A program made the translations under genes and the position numbers. Below the pieces are notes generated by a model that saw only the letters and a program-made list of their open reading frames with translations, was not told the origin of the DNA and ran no database searches. Positions 51,145 through 63,268 of a stretch of 64,000 bases of DNA are shown here, in pieces; within the stretch, counting starts at the first letter, position 1; every line of letters starts with the position of its first letter. The DNA is from Sinomonas atrocyanea. Its GTDB lineage: Bacteria; Actinomycetota; Actinomycetes; Actinomycetales; Micrococcaceae. The DNA is taken from NCBI RefSeq assembly GCF_030812675.1, contig NZ_JAUSTE010000008.1, forward strand, positions 1-64,000, given 5' to 3'.

Positions 51145-51788
51145 CTCCGCCCGCTCGCCGAGCGCAGCTCGCTCCTGGGGCGCGCGCCGTCCGCGAGCCA
51201 CAGGAGCCGGGCAGCCGCGGGCCGTGCGGCCCACTCCTCGGGCCAGTGCGCCCGGGCGATCGCCTTGGACACCGCCTGCGTGGTGATCCCGAGCGCCTCG
51301 GCCACCGCCCTCTGCTGCCCCCGCACCCCGGGCGTGAGGAGGTCGAGGACCCGCCATTCGGCCGCGGTGCGCTTCGCCACCGCCAGTCCGATCAGACGGA
51401 GGACCCCCTCGGCGTCCCGCGCGAGCTCCGGGTCCGGCCCCGCCACGGCGATCGCCGGCCCGTCGCCGCTCGTCTGCGCGCGTTCGACGGCGCGCCGCGA
51501 GTGCACGAGTGCCTCGCCCCGGACCTCCGCGACCCCGAGCGGCAGCGGCTCGTCGAGACGCCCGACGCCGATTCCCACGTTCCAGCGCACGTCGCCACAC
51601 ACGTCAGGCCGGAGCGCGGTGAGGGCGGCGTCGACCACCGCGCCGGGCTCGGCGAAGACTGCCTGGGCCTCGTCGCCCACGGTCCGGTCGAACGGCACCT
51701 CCGGCCGCAGCCGGGCGAGGGCCCTGAGCAGCTCCGGGACACGGTCGCCCGGGCCGCGGTCGCGCTGGTTGATCGTGACCGTGTACAT
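51141..51788 (-). CDS. SatD-like protein with helix-turn-helix
   Basis: This 215-aa protein resembles the SatD family: TVGDEAQAVFAEPGAVVDAAL (about 36-56) and RWNVGIGVGRLDEPLPLGVAEVRGEAL follow the family pattern, which looks like a nucleotide-cyclase-related fold. The C-terminal part (QRAVAEALGITTQAVSKAI, about 160-178) is a helix-turn-helix. It may be a regulator; the role of SatD proteins is not established. It converges with the HAD gene. Confidence 0.72.
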   Translation of the reverse strand: MYTVTINQRDRGPGDRVPELLRALARLRPEVPFDRTVGDEAQAVFAEPGAVVDAALTALRPDVCGDVRWNVGIGVGRLDEPLPLGVAEVRGEALVHSRRAVERAQTSGDGPAIAVAGPDPELARDAEGVLRLIGLAVAKRTAAEWRVLDLLTPGVRGQQRAVAEALGITTQAVSKAIARAHWPEEWAARPAAARLLWLADGARPRSELRSASGRS

Positions 51789-51862
51789 GGCGTCAGCCTA
51801 GTGGCGCGGCGCACCGGCGCCGCGGAAGGCGCGGACGCCGGAGGCGACGGCTCCGGAACGAC

Positions 51863-51904
51863 GCGGAGGTGGCTCCCCAACGCTGGTTGAGGAGCCACCT
51901 CCGC
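51863..51904. terminator. Hairpin terminator of ppa
   Basis: A perfect 14-bp stem (51863-51876 with 51891-51904) and a 14-nt loop lie beyond the ppa stop in its direction of transcription. The remaining gap to the SatD-like start holds its promoter. Confidence 0.8.
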
Positions 51905-51959
51905 GGCCTCGGGGAGTCACGTACGCGCCCCGGCGAGGGCTCACGCACGCGAGGAGGCC

Positions 51960-52448
51960 CTAGTGCCCCTGGGCCTCGAAACGCTTGATCGAGGCCTCGA
52001 GCTCGGCCTCGGCCGCCGCGCGGTCGTCCCAGCCGGCCGGCTTGACCCACTTGCCCGGCTCGAGGTCCTTGTACCGGGTGAAGAAGTGCTCGATCTCCTT
52101 GATGAGGAACTCGTCGAGGTCGGACGCCTCCTGGATGTGGTCGAAGCGCTTGTCCGCCGGGACGCACACGAGCTTGGCGTCGCCGCCGGACTCGTCCTCC
52201 ATGTTGAAGATCGCGATCGGGCGCGCCTCCATGACGATGCCCGGGAACAGGTCCACGTCCGGGTACCAGACGAGAGCGTCGAGCGGGTCGCCGTCCTCGC
52301 CGAGGGTGTCCTCGAAGTAGCCGTAGTGCGTCGGGTACTGCATCGAGGTGAAGAGGACGCGGTCCAGGCGGACGCGGCCGGTCTCGTGGTCCACCTCGTA
52401 CTTCACGCGCGAGCCGCGCGGGATCTCGATCGTGACATCGTGCTTCAT
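51960..52448 (-). CDS. ppa: Inorganic pyrophosphatase
   Basis: This 162-aa family I pyrophosphatase hydrolyses PPi. Signatures are [18 protein letters not shown], the metal-binding loop [11 protein letters not shown] (three Asp) and [17 protein letters not shown] 52448 has an AAGGAG site. It is divergent from dacB, which starts 167 bp away. Confidence 0.96.
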   Translation of the reverse strand: MKHDVTIEIPRGSRVKYEVDHETGRVRLDRVLFTSMQYPTHYGYFEDTLGEDGDPLDALVWYPDVDLFPGIVMEARPIAIFNMEDESGGDAKLVCVPADKRFDHIQEASDLDEFLIKEIEHFFTRYKDLEPGKWVKPAGWDDRAAAEAELEASIKRFEAQGH

Positions 52449-52615
52449 GGGTGCTCCTTGCATGGCCCGAGGGGCCGGACGGCATCGTTCACGGCGGCCG
52501 CCGATGCCCGCGCGTGAGGGCCGGGCCACGGCGGCGACTACCATGAAGGATATCTGCCTTGGGGCCCTCGCTCCCCGTATCGAGGCCACACCTGCACCCG
52601 AGGACGGAGCCCTCC

Positions 52616-54133
52616 ATGACTTCCGAGCGCGGCCGCCGCACGCCCTGGGGCGGCGCGTGGGCGCTCGTGGCCTGCGCCGTCGTCCTGGCAGTCGCGGTCG
52701 CCGCCGCGCTGCTGGCCACGGGCGCCGCGACCCGTGCGCGGGGGAAACTGTTCCCGGCCCCGACGCCCGCCGCGACGACCCCCGCATGGCTCGCCCCGCC
52801 GTCGTCCGTCCCCACGCTCGAGGGGGCCGCGGCGCTCTCCGCCGCCGCCTCGCAGCCCGCGCCCGCTGTCCTCGCCAAGGAGCTGGAGGACAGGCTCAAG
52901 CCCGCCGGGGACACCGTCAGCGCCACCGTGCTCGACGGCCTCACGGGCCAGACCCTCTACTCGCGGTCCGGCACGGAGGGGCACGTGCCGGCGTCGAACC
53001 TCAAGCTCCTCACGGCCGCCGCCGCCCTCACCACCCTGGGTCCCGACGCGACGCTCGCCACGAAGGCGGTGCGCGGAGCGGACCCGGGCACGGTGGTGCT
53101 CGTGGGCGGCGGGGACGTCATGCTCGGCTCCGGGTCATCCCAGCCGGGAGCCGTGATGGGCCGGGCCGGGATGGCGACGCTCGCGGAACGGACCGCCGCC
53201 GCCCTCCTCCAGGGCGCCGCGCCGTCCGCGCACGACGCCGGGGGGCCGCCCCGCGCGTCCGCCCCGCCGGCGGCGCCGCTCCCCGCCACGGTCACGGTCC
53301 GCCTCGACGACACCCTGTTCACCGGGCCGTCCCTCAACCCGGCGTGGGACCCCGAGGACGTCGCCGCCGGGGAGATGGCCCCCCTCTACGCCCTCGCCCT
53401 CAACGCCGGCCGCAGCGCCCCCGGCGCCGGCGGCCCGCGCCCGCAGGACTCGGCGATGGACGCCGCCACGGCGTTCAGGGCCGAGCTCGCCAAGGACCTC
53501 GCGGCCTCGGGCGTGAAGGTCGCGGACGGGGTCGAGCGCGGCGCCGCCCCCGCCGCTGCGCCCCAGCTCGCCGCCGTGGAGAGCGCCCCGATCGCCGACC
53601 AGCTCGGATACGCCCTGCGGGAGTCGGACAACTACGCGGCGGAGGCCCTCGGCCGCCTCGCCTCGCACGCCGCGGGCGGGCCGGCCAGCAACGACGGCGC
53701 GGTGGCCGCGCTGAAGGCCGCGGCCACCCGGGTCCTGGGCAGCGCCGACGGCTTCCAGCTCTCCGACGCGTGCGGGCTCGCGATCGCGGACCGGGCGGCC
53801 CCGGCAGCCCTCGCCGGCCTCGTCCGTGCCATGGCCCTCGGCCCCGACCCCCGCCTGCGGGCGGCCCTCGACGGCCTGCCCGTCGCCGGGCTCGACGGCA
53901 CGCTCGCCGGACGGTTCGGCGGGGCAGCGGCGGGAGGGGCCGGCGTCGTGCGGGCCAAGACCGGCACCCTGAACACGGTGGCGGCGCTCAGCGGCTACGC
54001 CGTGGACGCCGACGGGCGCCTGCTCGTGTTCTCGGTCCTCGCCAACGGCCTCGACCCGGCCAAGCGCCAGCCGGTCCTCGCGGCCATCGACAACGCGGTC
54101 GCTGCACTCGCCGGCTGCGGCTGCAGAGGCTGA
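52616..54133 (+). CDS. dacB: D-alanyl-D-alanine carboxypeptidase/endopeptidase (PBP4, S13)
   Basis: This 505-aa penicillin-binding protein has an N-terminal membrane anchor ([19 protein letters not shown], about 15-33) and the three active-site motifs: S-x-x-K in VPASNLKLL (about 126), S-x-N in [11 protein letters not shown] (about 335) and KTG in RAKTGTLN (about 447). It trims or cleaves peptidoglycan cross-links outside the membrane. ATG 52616 is preferred over 52559, with GGAG upstream. Confidence 0.94.
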   Translation: MTSERGRRTPWGGAWALVACAVVLAVAVAAALLATGAATRARGKLFPAPTPAATTPAWLAPPSSVPTLEGAAALSAAASQPAPAVLAKELEDRLKPAGDTVSATVLDGLTGQTLYSRSGTEGHVPASNLKLLTAAAALTTLGPDATLATKAVRGADPGTVVLVGGGDVMLGSGSSQPGAVMGRAGMATLAERTAAALLQGAAPSAHDAGGPPRASAPPAAPLPATVTVRLDDTLFTGPSLNPAWDPEDVAAGEMAPLYALALNAGRSAPGAGGPRPQDSAMDAATAFRAELAKDLAASGVKVADGVERGAAPAAAPQLAAVESAPIADQLGYALRESDNYAAEALGRLASHAAGGPASNDGAVAALKAAATRVLGSADGFQLSDACGLAIADRAAPAALAGLVRAMALGPDPRLRAALDGLPVAGLDGTLAGRFGGAAAGGAGVVRAKTGTLNTVAALSGYAVDADGRLLVFSVLANGLDPAKRQPVLAAIDNAVAALAGCGCRG

Positions 54134-54197
54134 TCGCCCGCCGCGAACCCCGGGCGGCCCCGGGCGGAATGTCAGCTGCGTGTGGTCGAATGGTGCC

Positions 54198-55304
54198 ATG
54201 GATGCCCCGCAGATGGCCGGCCGACTGATCAACTGGGACCTCGCCGCCTCGACGGCGGCCCGGCTCACGCCTCCGGGCCCGGCGCTGAGCGCGGCCGAGG
54301 CCAGGGACGCGGTGGAGAGCCTGCGCCGGCTGGCGGACGCGTCCGTGCCCCACGTCCACCGCATCACCGGCCTCGCCGTGGCCGAGGACCTCCGCGATTC
54401 ACAGCTGCTGGTCGTCGACCGGGCCTCGTGGGCCAAGGCGAACGCCCAGGGCTTCGAGGTCATGATGGCCCCGGTCCTCGCGCACCTCGTGGAGAAGAAG
54501 GCCAGCGAGCTCACGCCCGCCGCGGCCCGCGTGGGCGGCGCGATCACCGGCGCCCAGCTCGGCGCGATCCTCGCCTACCTCGCGAGCCGGGTCCTCGGCC
54601 AGTACGAGCCCTTCGCGGCCCTCGCGCCCGGGTCCACCGTCCCGCCGGCGGGCCGGCTGCTGCTCGTGGCCCCCAACATCGTCCACGTCGAGCGGGAGCT
54701 CGCGGTCGACCCGGAGGACTTCCGGATGTGGGTGTGCCTCCACGAGCAGACTCACCGCGTCCAGTTCGCCGCCGCGCCCTGGCTGCGCGGGCACATGACC
54801 GAGCAGATCGGCAAGCTCAGCGAGAGCCTCGTGGGCAACGTGGACAGCATCATGGAGCGGGCGACGGCGGCGGCGAAGTCCCTGCGCGACCGCACCGGCG
54901 CGTCGGCGAACCTGCCCAGCAAGGGCGCCATCCTGGACCTGCTCCAGGATCCCGAGGAGCGCGCGGCGATCTCCCACCTCACCGCCGTCATGAGCCTTCT
55001 CGAGGGGCACGCGAACGTGGTCATGGACGCCGTGGACGCCTCCGTGGTGCCGAGCGTGCGCACCATCCGCCAGCGCTTCCAGGCCCGCAACGAGAACCGC
55101 GGCCCGATCGAGACATTCGTGCGCCGCTTCCTGGGGCTCGAGGCGAAGATGCGCCAGTACACGGACGGCCAGGAGTTCGTCCGCCACGTCGTCGACACCG
55201 TCGGGATGGCCGGATTCAACCGGGTGTGGGAGGCCGCCGAGCACCTTCCCACCGAGGAGGAGATCCACGATCCCGGGGCGTGGATCGCCCGGATGGGGCT
55301 GTGA
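54198..55304 (+). CDS. DUF2342 zinc-dependent metalloprotease
   Basis: This 368-aa protein belongs to the actinobacterial DUF2342 family (also named F420-biosynthesis-associated). The zinc motif is CLHEQTHRVQF (HExxH about 178-182), with a second-ligand candidate in LLEGHANVVMD (about 270). It sits directly upstream of tilS, the usual actinobacterial context. ATG 54198 is used; GTG 54180 in frame is an alternative. The tilS start overlaps its stop. Confidence 0.93.
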   Translation: MDAPQMAGRLINWDLAASTAARLTPPGPALSAAEARDAVESLRRLADASVPHVHRITGLAVAEDLRDSQLLVVDRASWAKANAQGFEVMMAPVLAHLVEKKASELTPAAARVGGAITGAQLGAILAYLASRVLGQYEPFAALAPGSTVPPAGRLLLVAPNIVHVERELAVDPEDFRMWVCLHEQTHRVQFAAAPWLRGHMTEQIGKLSESLVGNVDSIMERATAAAKSLRDRTGASANLPSKGAILDLLQDPEERAAISHLTAVMSLLEGHANVVMDAVDASVVPSVRTIRQRFQARNENRGPIETFVRRFLGLEAKMRQYTDGQEFVRHVVDTVGMAGFNRVWEAAEHLPTEEEIHDPGAWIARMGL

Positions 55305-56473
55305 GCCCCGAGGGCCCCGGCGGAGACGGCCCCGCCTGGGACCCCTCCCGCGACGAGGCCTCCCCAGCGCGGCGCCGGCTGCACCCGGCCGTGGGCGCCG
55401 CCCGCAACGCCGTCAGGTCCGCCCTCGAGGAGGCCGGCTGGCCGCCCGTGGTCCTCGTCGCCTGTTCCGGCGGCCCCGACTCGCTCGCGCTCGCCGCGGC
55501 GGTGGCGCACTTCGCGCGCCGGGGCAGCGTCCGCGCCCCCGGCAGCGGCAGCCGCCCGCTGCGCGCTAGCGCCGTCGTCGTCGACCACCAGCTGCAGGAG
55601 GGCTCCGGCGAGGTCGCGCGCACGACGGCGGCCGTGCTGGCCGGGCTCGGCCTCTCGCCCGTGCGGGTGGTCCCCGTCGAGGTGCGGGCCGAGGGGGAGG
55701 GGCCGGAGGCCGCCGCGCGCACCGCGCGGCACGCCGCGCTCACCGAGCAGGCCCTCGACCTCGGGGCCGGTGCCGTGCTGCTCGGCCACACGCTCGACGA
55801 CCAGGCGGAGCAGGTGCTCCTGGGCCTCGCCCGGGGCTCCGGGCCGCGGGCCCTCGGCGCCATGCGGCCCGTCCGTGGCCTCTTCGTGCGGCCGTTCCTC
55901 GGCCTGCGCCGGGCGGAGACCCTCAGCATCTGCGCGGCCGAGGGGCTCGCGCCCTGGTTCGACCCCACCAACGAGGACCCGCGGTTCATGCGCTCCCGCG
56001 TGCGCGCCTCGATCATGCCCTTCCTCGAGGCCGAGCTCGGGCCTGGCGTGGCCGAGGCGCTCTCCCGCACCGCCGCGCTCCTGGGCGCCGACGCGGACTT
56101 CCTCGATGCCCACGCCCGGAGCGCCTACCAATCCCTCGCGGAGGTCGTGGCCCCCGCACCGCCGCCCGCGGAGGCGACTGACGGCGGGACCCGGCCGCGC
56201 GCCGTCGTGCTCCCCGGCGAGGCGCTCCGCGAGCTGCCGCCGGCGATCCGCGGGCGCGTCATCGCCCTCGCCGTGGCCGAGCTGGGCGGCGAGGCGACGT
56301 ACGAGAGGCTCCGGGCCGTCGAGCGGCTCCTCGACCGGCGCGGCTCGGCCGGCCCCGTCGAGGTCCCCGGACACGTGAGCGCCTACCGTCGGACCGCGTC
56401 CAGCGGTGCGGCGGGCAGCGGAGGAATCAGTCCCGGCGTACCCGGGGCGCTAGTCTTGGTATCGCACCGCTGA
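55301..56473 (+). CDS. tilS: tRNA(Ile)-lysidine synthetase
   Basis: This 390-aa enzyme converts the wobble C34 of tRNA-Ile(CAU) to lysidine using ATP and lysine, so that it reads AUA. The PP-loop SGGPDSLAL (about 55-63), the VVDHQLQEGS strand and GHTLDDQAEQVLLGLARG are present. GTG 55301 overlaps the previous stop (GTGA). The C-terminal domain is shorter than in E. coli, as usual in actinobacteria. Confidence 0.94.
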   Translation: MSPEGPGGDGPAWDPSRDEASPARRRLHPAVGAARNAVRSALEEAGWPPVVLVACSGGPDSLALAAAVAHFARRGSVRAPGSGSRPLRASAVVVDHQLQEGSGEVARTTAAVLAGLGLSPVRVVPVEVRAEGEGPEAAARTARHAALTEQALDLGAGAVLLGHTLDDQAEQVLLGLARGSGPRALGAMRPVRGLFVRPFLGLRRAETLSICAAEGLAPWFDPTNEDPRFMRSRVRASIMPFLEAELGPGVAEALSRTAALLGADADFLDAHARSAYQSLAEVVAPAPPPAEATDGGTRPRAVVLPGEALRELPPAIRGRVIALAVAELGGEATYERLRAVERLLDRRGSAGPVEVPGHVSAYRRTASSGAAGSGGISPGVPGALVLVSHR

Positions 56474-56525
56474 ACCCAGCGGCCTCGCGCCCCAGCAGTC
56501 ACGCTCGCAATCTCAGGAGCCGCAG

Positions 56526-57077
56526 GTGGAATCGAACGACGTCCACGCAGATCTCAAGCACGTCCTCAAGTCGAAGGACGAGATCCAGAACCGCATCGCC
56601 GAGCTTGCCGCGGAGATCGACCGCGACTACGAGGGGCGCGACCTGCTGATCGTGGGCGTCCTCAAGGGCGCCGTCATGGTCATGGCCGACCTGGCGCGTG
56701 CGCTCCACTCGCACGTGACGATGGACTGGATGGCAGTCTCCTCCTACGGCTCGGGCACCCAGTCCTCCGGCGTGGTCCGCATCCTCAAGGACCTCGACTC
56801 GGACCTCATGGGCAAGCACGTCCTCATCGTCGAGGACATCATCGACTCGGGCCTGACGCTCTCGTGGCTCAAGACCAACCTCGAGTCGCGCGGGACGGCC
56901 TCGGTCGAGATCTGCACCGCCTTCCGCAAGCCGGACGCCGCCAAGGTCGCGATCGACGTCAAGTACGTCGGCTTCGACATCCCCAACGAGTTCGTCGTGG
57001 GCTACGGCCTCGACTACGCAGAGAAGTACCGCAACCTCGACTTCGTGGGCACCCTCGCGCCGCACGTCTACGAGTGA
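56526..57077 (+). CDS. hpt: Hypoxanthine phosphoribosyltransferase
   Basis: This 183-aa purine-salvage enzyme makes IMP or GMP from the free base and PRPP. The PRPP loop VLIVEDIIDSGLTLSWL (about 99-115) and the substrate part DYAEKYRNLDFVGTL at the C-terminus are typical. GTG 56526 follows AGGAGCC. A TAGTCT -10-like box (56451-56456) inside the end of tilS could give it a separate promoter. Confidence 0.96.
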   Translation: MESNDVHADLKHVLKSKDEIQNRIAELAAEIDRDYEGRDLLIVGVLKGAVMVMADLARALHSHVTMDWMAVSSYGSGTQSSGVVRILKDLDSDLMGKHVLIVEDIIDSGLTLSWLKTNLESRGTASVEICTAFRKPDAAKVAIDVKYVGFDIPNEFVVGYGLDYAEKYRNLDFVGTLAPHVYE

Positions 57078-57241
57078 GCGTTTCGCCCTGAGCGCACCCG
57101 CGGGAACTTCCGCGGCGCTGGGGGAACTTTTGCCCGTCTCCATGCGTGAACGCTTCCGAACGGTGTCATGCTGGTGGCCACACTCTGGTGCATGACGGTA
57201 CCGGTGCATGAGAAGAAGGGACGGGGCCCAGCCCCGATTTC

Positions 57242-59272
<2,031 letters not shown>

Positions 59273-59306
59273 CGGCCCCGAGGGGGACCTGCACGCCACC
59301 CACCGA

Positions 59307-59312
59307 TAGGAT
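59307..59312 (+). promoter_or_regulatory. Leaderless -10 box of folE
   Basis: TAGGAT is followed by a 7-nt spacer and GTG at 59320. It lies 35 bp after the ftsH stop and probably starts a separate folate transcript. Confidence 0.6.
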
Positions 59313-59319
59313 CATTGAC

Positions 59320-59934
59320 GTGACCCACTTCGATGACGACGACGTGTCCGCGCTGCCCGCCGAGGCCGAGAAGATGGATCTGCCGCGCATTGAGGCGGCC
59401 GTCCGCGAGATCCTCCTCGCGGTCGGCGAGGACCCGGACCGGAGCGGACTGAAGGACACCCCCCAGCGCGTGGCGAGGGCCTACGCCGAGACGTTCGCCG
59501 GACTGCACCACAACGCCGAGGAGATCCTCGGCGTGACCTTCGACATGGACCACGAGGAACTCGTGCTCGTGAAGGACATCCCGTTCTACTCGACGTGCGA
59601 GCACCACCTCGTGCCCTTCCACGGCGTCGCGCACGTGGGCTACATCCCCTCGCACGACGGCCGGGTGACGGGGCTGAGCAAGCTCGCCCGCCTGGTCGAC
59701 GTCTACGCGCGCCGCCCCCAGGTGCAGGAGCGGCTCACCACCCAGGTCGCGGACGCCATCGTCAGCCACCTCAAGCCCCGCGGAGTGATCGTGGTCGTCG
59801 ACTGCGAGCACATGTGCATGTCCATGCGTGGTGTCCGCAAGCCGGGCGCCCACACCGTCACGAGCGCCGTCCGCGGGCAGCTGCACGACCCCGCCACCCG
59901 CGCCGAAGCCATGAGTCTGATCCTCGGAAAGTGA
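59320..59934 (+). CDS. folE: GTP cyclohydrolase I
   Basis: This 204-aa enzyme converts GTP to dihydroneopterin triphosphate, the first step of folate synthesis. Zinc and catalytic residues are in [11 protein letters not shown] (about 87-97) and [15 protein letters not shown] 59320 is preferred because it fits a leaderless promoter; an in-frame upstream start at 59269 would overlap ftsH. It heads the run folE-folP-folB-folK. Confidence 0.96.
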   Translation: MTHFDDDDVSALPAEAEKMDLPRIEAAVREILLAVGEDPDRSGLKDTPQRVARAYAETFAGLHHNAEEILGVTFDMDHEELVLVKDIPFYSTCEHHLVPFHGVAHVGYIPSHDGRVTGLSKLARLVDVYARRPQVQERLTTQVADAIVSHLKPRGVIVVVDCEHMCMSMRGVRKPGAHTVTSAVRGQLHDPATRAEAMSLILGK

Positions 59935-59944
59935 GCACCCCATA

Positions 59945-60850
59945 GTGGACTCTCTCGCAGCAGCGCCCGGAACCGGGCCGAATACCTCCCCCCTCCCCGT
60001 GCTCCGCAAGCCGCGTCCCAAGGCGACCTTCGAGGGCCTGCCCCGGGACCGCGCCGTGGTCATGGGCATCCTCAACGTCACTCCGGACTCCTTCTCCGAC
60101 GGCGGCGAGCACGGCCAGACGGACACCGCGATCGCCGCGGGACTGCGCATGTTCTACGCGGGTGCGGACATCATCGATGTCGGCGGCGAGTCCACGAGGC
60201 CCGGCGCCGAGGAGGTGCCCGAGGACGTCGAGCAGGCGCGCGTGCTCCCTGTCATCGAGGCCCTCGCCAAGGCAGGGGCCCTCGTGTCCGTGGACACCCG
60301 CCGGGCGAGCACCGCCGCGAAGGCGCTCGACGCCGGGGCCACGATCGTCAACGACGTCTCGGGGCTCGCCGTCACGGACGAGATGATCCGCCTCGTCGCA
60401 GACCGCGACGCCTACTACGTCCTCATGCACAACCGGGGCGACTCGAAGTCCATGGACGGGCTCGCCTCCTACGGGGACGTGGTCGAGGACGTCATCGCGG
60501 AAACCCTCAAGGTCCGCGATCGGCTGCGGGCCGGCGGGGTGGACGACGCACGCATCATCCTCGATCCCGGCCTCGGCTTCGCCAAGCAGGGCGAGCAGAA
60601 CTGGGAGCTCGTCAAGCATGTCGGCCGGTTCACGGCGCTCGGCTACCCGGTGCTGGTCGCAGCCTCCCGCAAGCGGTTCCTCGGCGAACTGCTCACGAGC
60701 GCGGGCAAGGCCGCCGAACCCAGGGAGCGGGACGCAGCCACCGCCGCGATCACCGCGCTCGCCGCCGCAGCCGGTGCGTGGGGCGTGCGGGTGCACGACG
60801 TCGCAGCGAACCTCGACGCCGTCAAGGTCGCCGCCCGGGCGAAGGCCTAG
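59945..60850 (+). CDS. folP: Dihydropteroate synthase
   Basis: This 301-aa enzyme joins dihydropterin pyrophosphate with p-aminobenzoate. It has both family signatures, GILNVTPDSFSDGG (about 41-54) and DIIDVGGESTRPGA (about 76-89), and the Lys/Arg loop AASRKRFLG near 240. It is the sulfonamide target. GTG 59945 starts 10 bp after the folE stop. Confidence 0.96.
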   Translation: MDSLAAAPGTGPNTSPLPVLRKPRPKATFEGLPRDRAVVMGILNVTPDSFSDGGEHGQTDTAIAAGLRMFYAGADIIDVGGESTRPGAEEVPEDVEQARVLPVIEALAKAGALVSVDTRRASTAAKALDAGATIVNDVSGLAVTDEMIRLVADRDAYYVLMHNRGDSKSMDGLASYGDVVEDVIAETLKVRDRLRAGGVDDARIILDPGLGFAKQGEQNWELVKHVGRFTALGYPVLVAASRKRFLGELLTSAGKAAEPRERDAATAAITALAAAAGAWGVRVHDVAANLDAVKVAARAKA

Positions 60851-60856
60851 GGCGCC

Positions 60857-61255
60857 ATGGGCAACCAGCCGGGCGCCGCTGCGGCCCGGACCCGAAGGCC
60901 CGACCTGATCGCCCTCACCGGGGTCACGGCCGTGGGGCACCACGGCGTGCTGGACTTCGAGCGGCGCGACGGGCAGCCCTTCGTGGTGGACGCCGTCCTC
61001 CACACGGACTTCGGCGCCGCGGCGTCGTCGGACGACCTGTCCCGGACGGCAAGCTACGCCGAGGTTGCCGAGCGCATCGTCGCGCTCGTCGAGGGTGACC
61101 CGGTCGACCTGATCGAGACCCTCGCCGTGCGCCTCGCCGAGATGATCTTGGCCGAGTTCCCGGTCGACGCCGTGGAGCTGACGGTCCACAAGCCGCAGGC
61201 GCCCATCGCCGTGCCCTTCAGCGACGTGTCGGTGACCGTGTTCAGGGAGCGCTGA
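60857..61255 (+). CDS. folB: Dihydroneopterin aldolase
   Basis: This 132-aa enzyme cleaves dihydroneopterin to hydroxymethyl-dihydropterin and glycolaldehyde. Motifs are ALTGVTAVGHHGVLDFERRDGQPF (about 16-39), SYAEVAERI and the catalytic Lys in VHKPQAPI. It lies 6 bp after folP and 3 bp before folK. Confidence 0.95.
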   Translation: MGNQPGAAAARTRRPDLIALTGVTAVGHHGVLDFERRDGQPFVVDAVLHTDFGAAASSDDLSRTASYAEVAERIVALVEGDPVDLIETLAVRLAEMILAEFPVDAVELTVHKPQAPIAVPFSDVSVTVFRER

Positions 61256-61258
61256 GAG

Positions 61259-61804
61259 ATGGAGACGGGGCACCACGGCTGGGTCAGGTCCGTCCTGGCG
61301 CTCGGCAGCAACCTCGGCGCCCGCGCGGAGACCCTGGCGGAGGCGGTCGCCGACCTCGTCGACCGCCCCGAGGTGCGCCTCGTCGATGTCTCGCCCGTGG
61401 TGCAGACCAAGCCGGTCGGCGGCCCCGAGGGACAGCCGGACTTCCTGAACATGGTCATGATCGTCGAGACCACGCTGGGCCCGTACGAGCTGCTCGAGCA
61501 CTGCCACGCCGTCGAGGCCAAGCACCACCGCACCCGCGAGGTCCGGTGGGGCCCGCGCACCCTCGACGTCGACATCATCACCTACGGCGACCTGCAGCTC
61601 GACGACCCCGAGCTAACCATCCCGCATCCGCGGGCCGCGGAGCGCGCCTTCGTCCTCTTTCCCTGGCTCGTGATCGAGCCCCTCGCGGTCCTCGAGGGGC
61701 ACCCGATCGTCGAGCTCCTCGAGTTCTGCGCCGACGCCGACGGCGTCGAGGGCTATGACATGCTCACTGATGGAGGAAGCCAGACCGGAGGGGGAATCCA
61801 GTGA
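61259..61804 (+). CDS. folK: Hydroxymethyl-dihydropterin pyrophosphokinase
   Basis: This 181-aa kinase has the HPPK start VLALGSNLGARAETL and the signature RWGPRTLDVDIITYGD (about 96-111), whose Asp residues bind magnesium. It activates the pterin for FolP. The stop overlaps the next GTG (GTGA, 61801-61804). Confidence 0.96.
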   Translation: METGHHGWVRSVLALGSNLGARAETLAEAVADLVDRPEVRLVDVSPVVQTKPVGGPEGQPDFLNMVMIVETTLGPYELLEHCHAVEAKHHRTREVRWGPRTLDVDIITYGDLQLDDPELTIPHPRAAERAFVLFPWLVIEPLAVLEGHPIVELLEFCADADGVEGYDMLTDGGSQTGGGIQ

Positions 61805-62304
61805 AGCCGCTCAAGCCGTGGGTGCTCGTGCTGGTGGCGATCATCGTGGGCCTCCTGGGCGTCGCCGCGAACGCGTTCGCGATGCGCTCGTCGGCGCCGA
61901 CGCCCGTGCTCCCGGTCAGCGCCCTCGGCTCGATGGCCGTGATCGCCGTCGTGACGCTGGGCCTCGGCATCAGGGTGCTGAGGTGGCGGACCGGCCACCG
62001 CTCCCGCATGCTCGATCCGATCTTCGCGGCGCGGACCCTCGTCCTCGCCCACGCCTGCGCCTACGCGGGGGCTGTCCTCCTGGGCTGGCACGGGGGCGTC
62101 ATCGCGGACCAGGTGCCGCAGCTCTCCGCCCGCGCGGGCACACCCGCGGTCGAGACCGCCCTCCTGCTGATCGGCGGGAGCGTCATCATGGTCGCGATCG
62201 GCTTCATCGTGGAGCGCTTCTGCCGCATCCCCCCGGAGGAGGGCGACGACGAGGGCCTCTCCGAGGGGGGCCGCGCGCCGGACGCCGAGGGCGGCCTTGC
62301 CTAG
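61801..62304 (+). CDS. DUF3180 membrane protein
   Basis: This 167-aa protein has four hydrophobic helices: residues 5-27, 40-60, 80-100 and 118-140. It matches the DUF3180 family that follows folK in many actinobacteria. Function is unknown. The GTG start overlaps the folK stop, and its own stop overlaps the next start by 8 nt. Confidence 0.9.
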   Translation: MKPLKPWVLVLVAIIVGLLGVAANAFAMRSSAPTPVLPVSALGSMAVIAVVTLGLGIRVLRWRTGHRSRMLDPIFAARTLVLAHACAYAGAVLLGWHGGVIADQVPQLSARAGTPAVETALLLIGGSVIMVAIGFIVERFCRIPPEEGDDEGLSEGGRAPDAEGGLA

Positions 62305-63268
62305 CTCCGCGCCTCAGCCCTCCGCGCCCCGGCAGCCCTCCCGCCCCGGGCGGCTCGGCGTGGGCGTCATCGGCGCCGGCAAGGTGGGCGCCGTCCTCGG
62401 GGCGGCGCTGCGTGCGGCCCAGCACGCCCTCGTCGGCGTCTCCGCGGTGTCGGAGGAGAGTCGGGAGCGCGCCGAGCTGCTCCTGCCGGGCGTCCCCGTC
62501 CTCGAGGTCCCCGACATCGTCGAGCGCTCGGAGCTCGTGCTGCTGGCCGTGCCGGACGACGCACTGGGGCCTCTCGTCGAGGGCCTCGCCAAGCTCGGCG
62601 CCTGGCAGCCCGGCCAGCTCGTGGCCCACACCTCCGGCCGCCACGGCGTGGGCGTCCTCGCCCCGGTGCGCGCCGCCGGGGCGATCCCGCTCGCGATCCA
62701 CCCCGCCATGACGTTCACCGGGATGTCCCTGGACCTCGCACGCCTGACGGACTGCTGCTTCGGCGTCACCGCGGATCCGGCAATGCTGCCGATCGCGCAG
62801 GCGCTCGTGGTCGAGATGGGCGCCGAGCCGGTCGTGGTCGCCGAAGGGGACCGGGCCGCCTACCACGCCGCGCTCGCGCACGGATCGAACCACCTCGTCA
62901 CCCTCGCCTCCCAGGCGGCGGAGATCCTCGGCAGGATCGGCGTGCCCGACCCGGGAGCCGTGCTCGGCCCCCTCCTGCGCGCCTCCCTCGACAACGCGCT
63001 CTCTGCGGGCGAGTCCGCACTGACGGGGCCCGTGGCCCGCGGGGACGTCGGCACCGTCGCCGCGCACGTCGCCGCCCTCAACGAGCTCGCCGCCGACCCG
63101 GACGGCCGGGGCGGGGCCGCCGATATCCTTGACGCGTACCGGGCCATGGCCCATGCGACCGCGGTCCGCGCCGAGCGCCGGGGACGCCTCACCGCCTCGG
63201 CCCGCGAGGCGATCGAGGAGGCGCTGGAGGGCATGGAGCCCGGCGACGAGACACGAGAGGACCTGTAA
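62297..63268 (+). CDS. Rossmann-like DUF2520 oxidoreductase-type protein
   Basis: This 323-aa protein has an N-terminal NAD(P)-binding fold ([22 protein letters not shown], about 21-42) and a DUF2520 helical C-terminus, resembling ketopantoate or pyrroline-carboxylate reductases. The start appears to be TTG at 62297, overlapping the previous stop. Its stop overlaps the panC ATG (TAATG), so a role in pantothenate synthesis, perhaps as ketopantoate reductase, is plausible but unproven. Confidence 0.88.
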   Translation: MPSSAPQPSAPRQPSRPGRLGVGVIGAGKVGAVLGAALRAAQHALVGVSAVSEESRERAELLLPGVPVLEVPDIVERSELVLLAVPDDALGPLVEGLAKLGAWQPGQLVAHTSGRHGVGVLAPVRAAGAIPLAIHPAMTFTGMSLDLARLTDCCFGVTADPAMLPIAQALVVEMGAEPVVVAEGDRAAYHAALAHGSNHLVTLASQAAEILGRIGVPDPGAVLGPLLRASLDNALSAGESALTGPVARGDVGTVAAHVAALNELAADPDGRGGAADILDAYRAMAHATAVRAERRGRLTASAREAIEEALEGMEPGDETREDL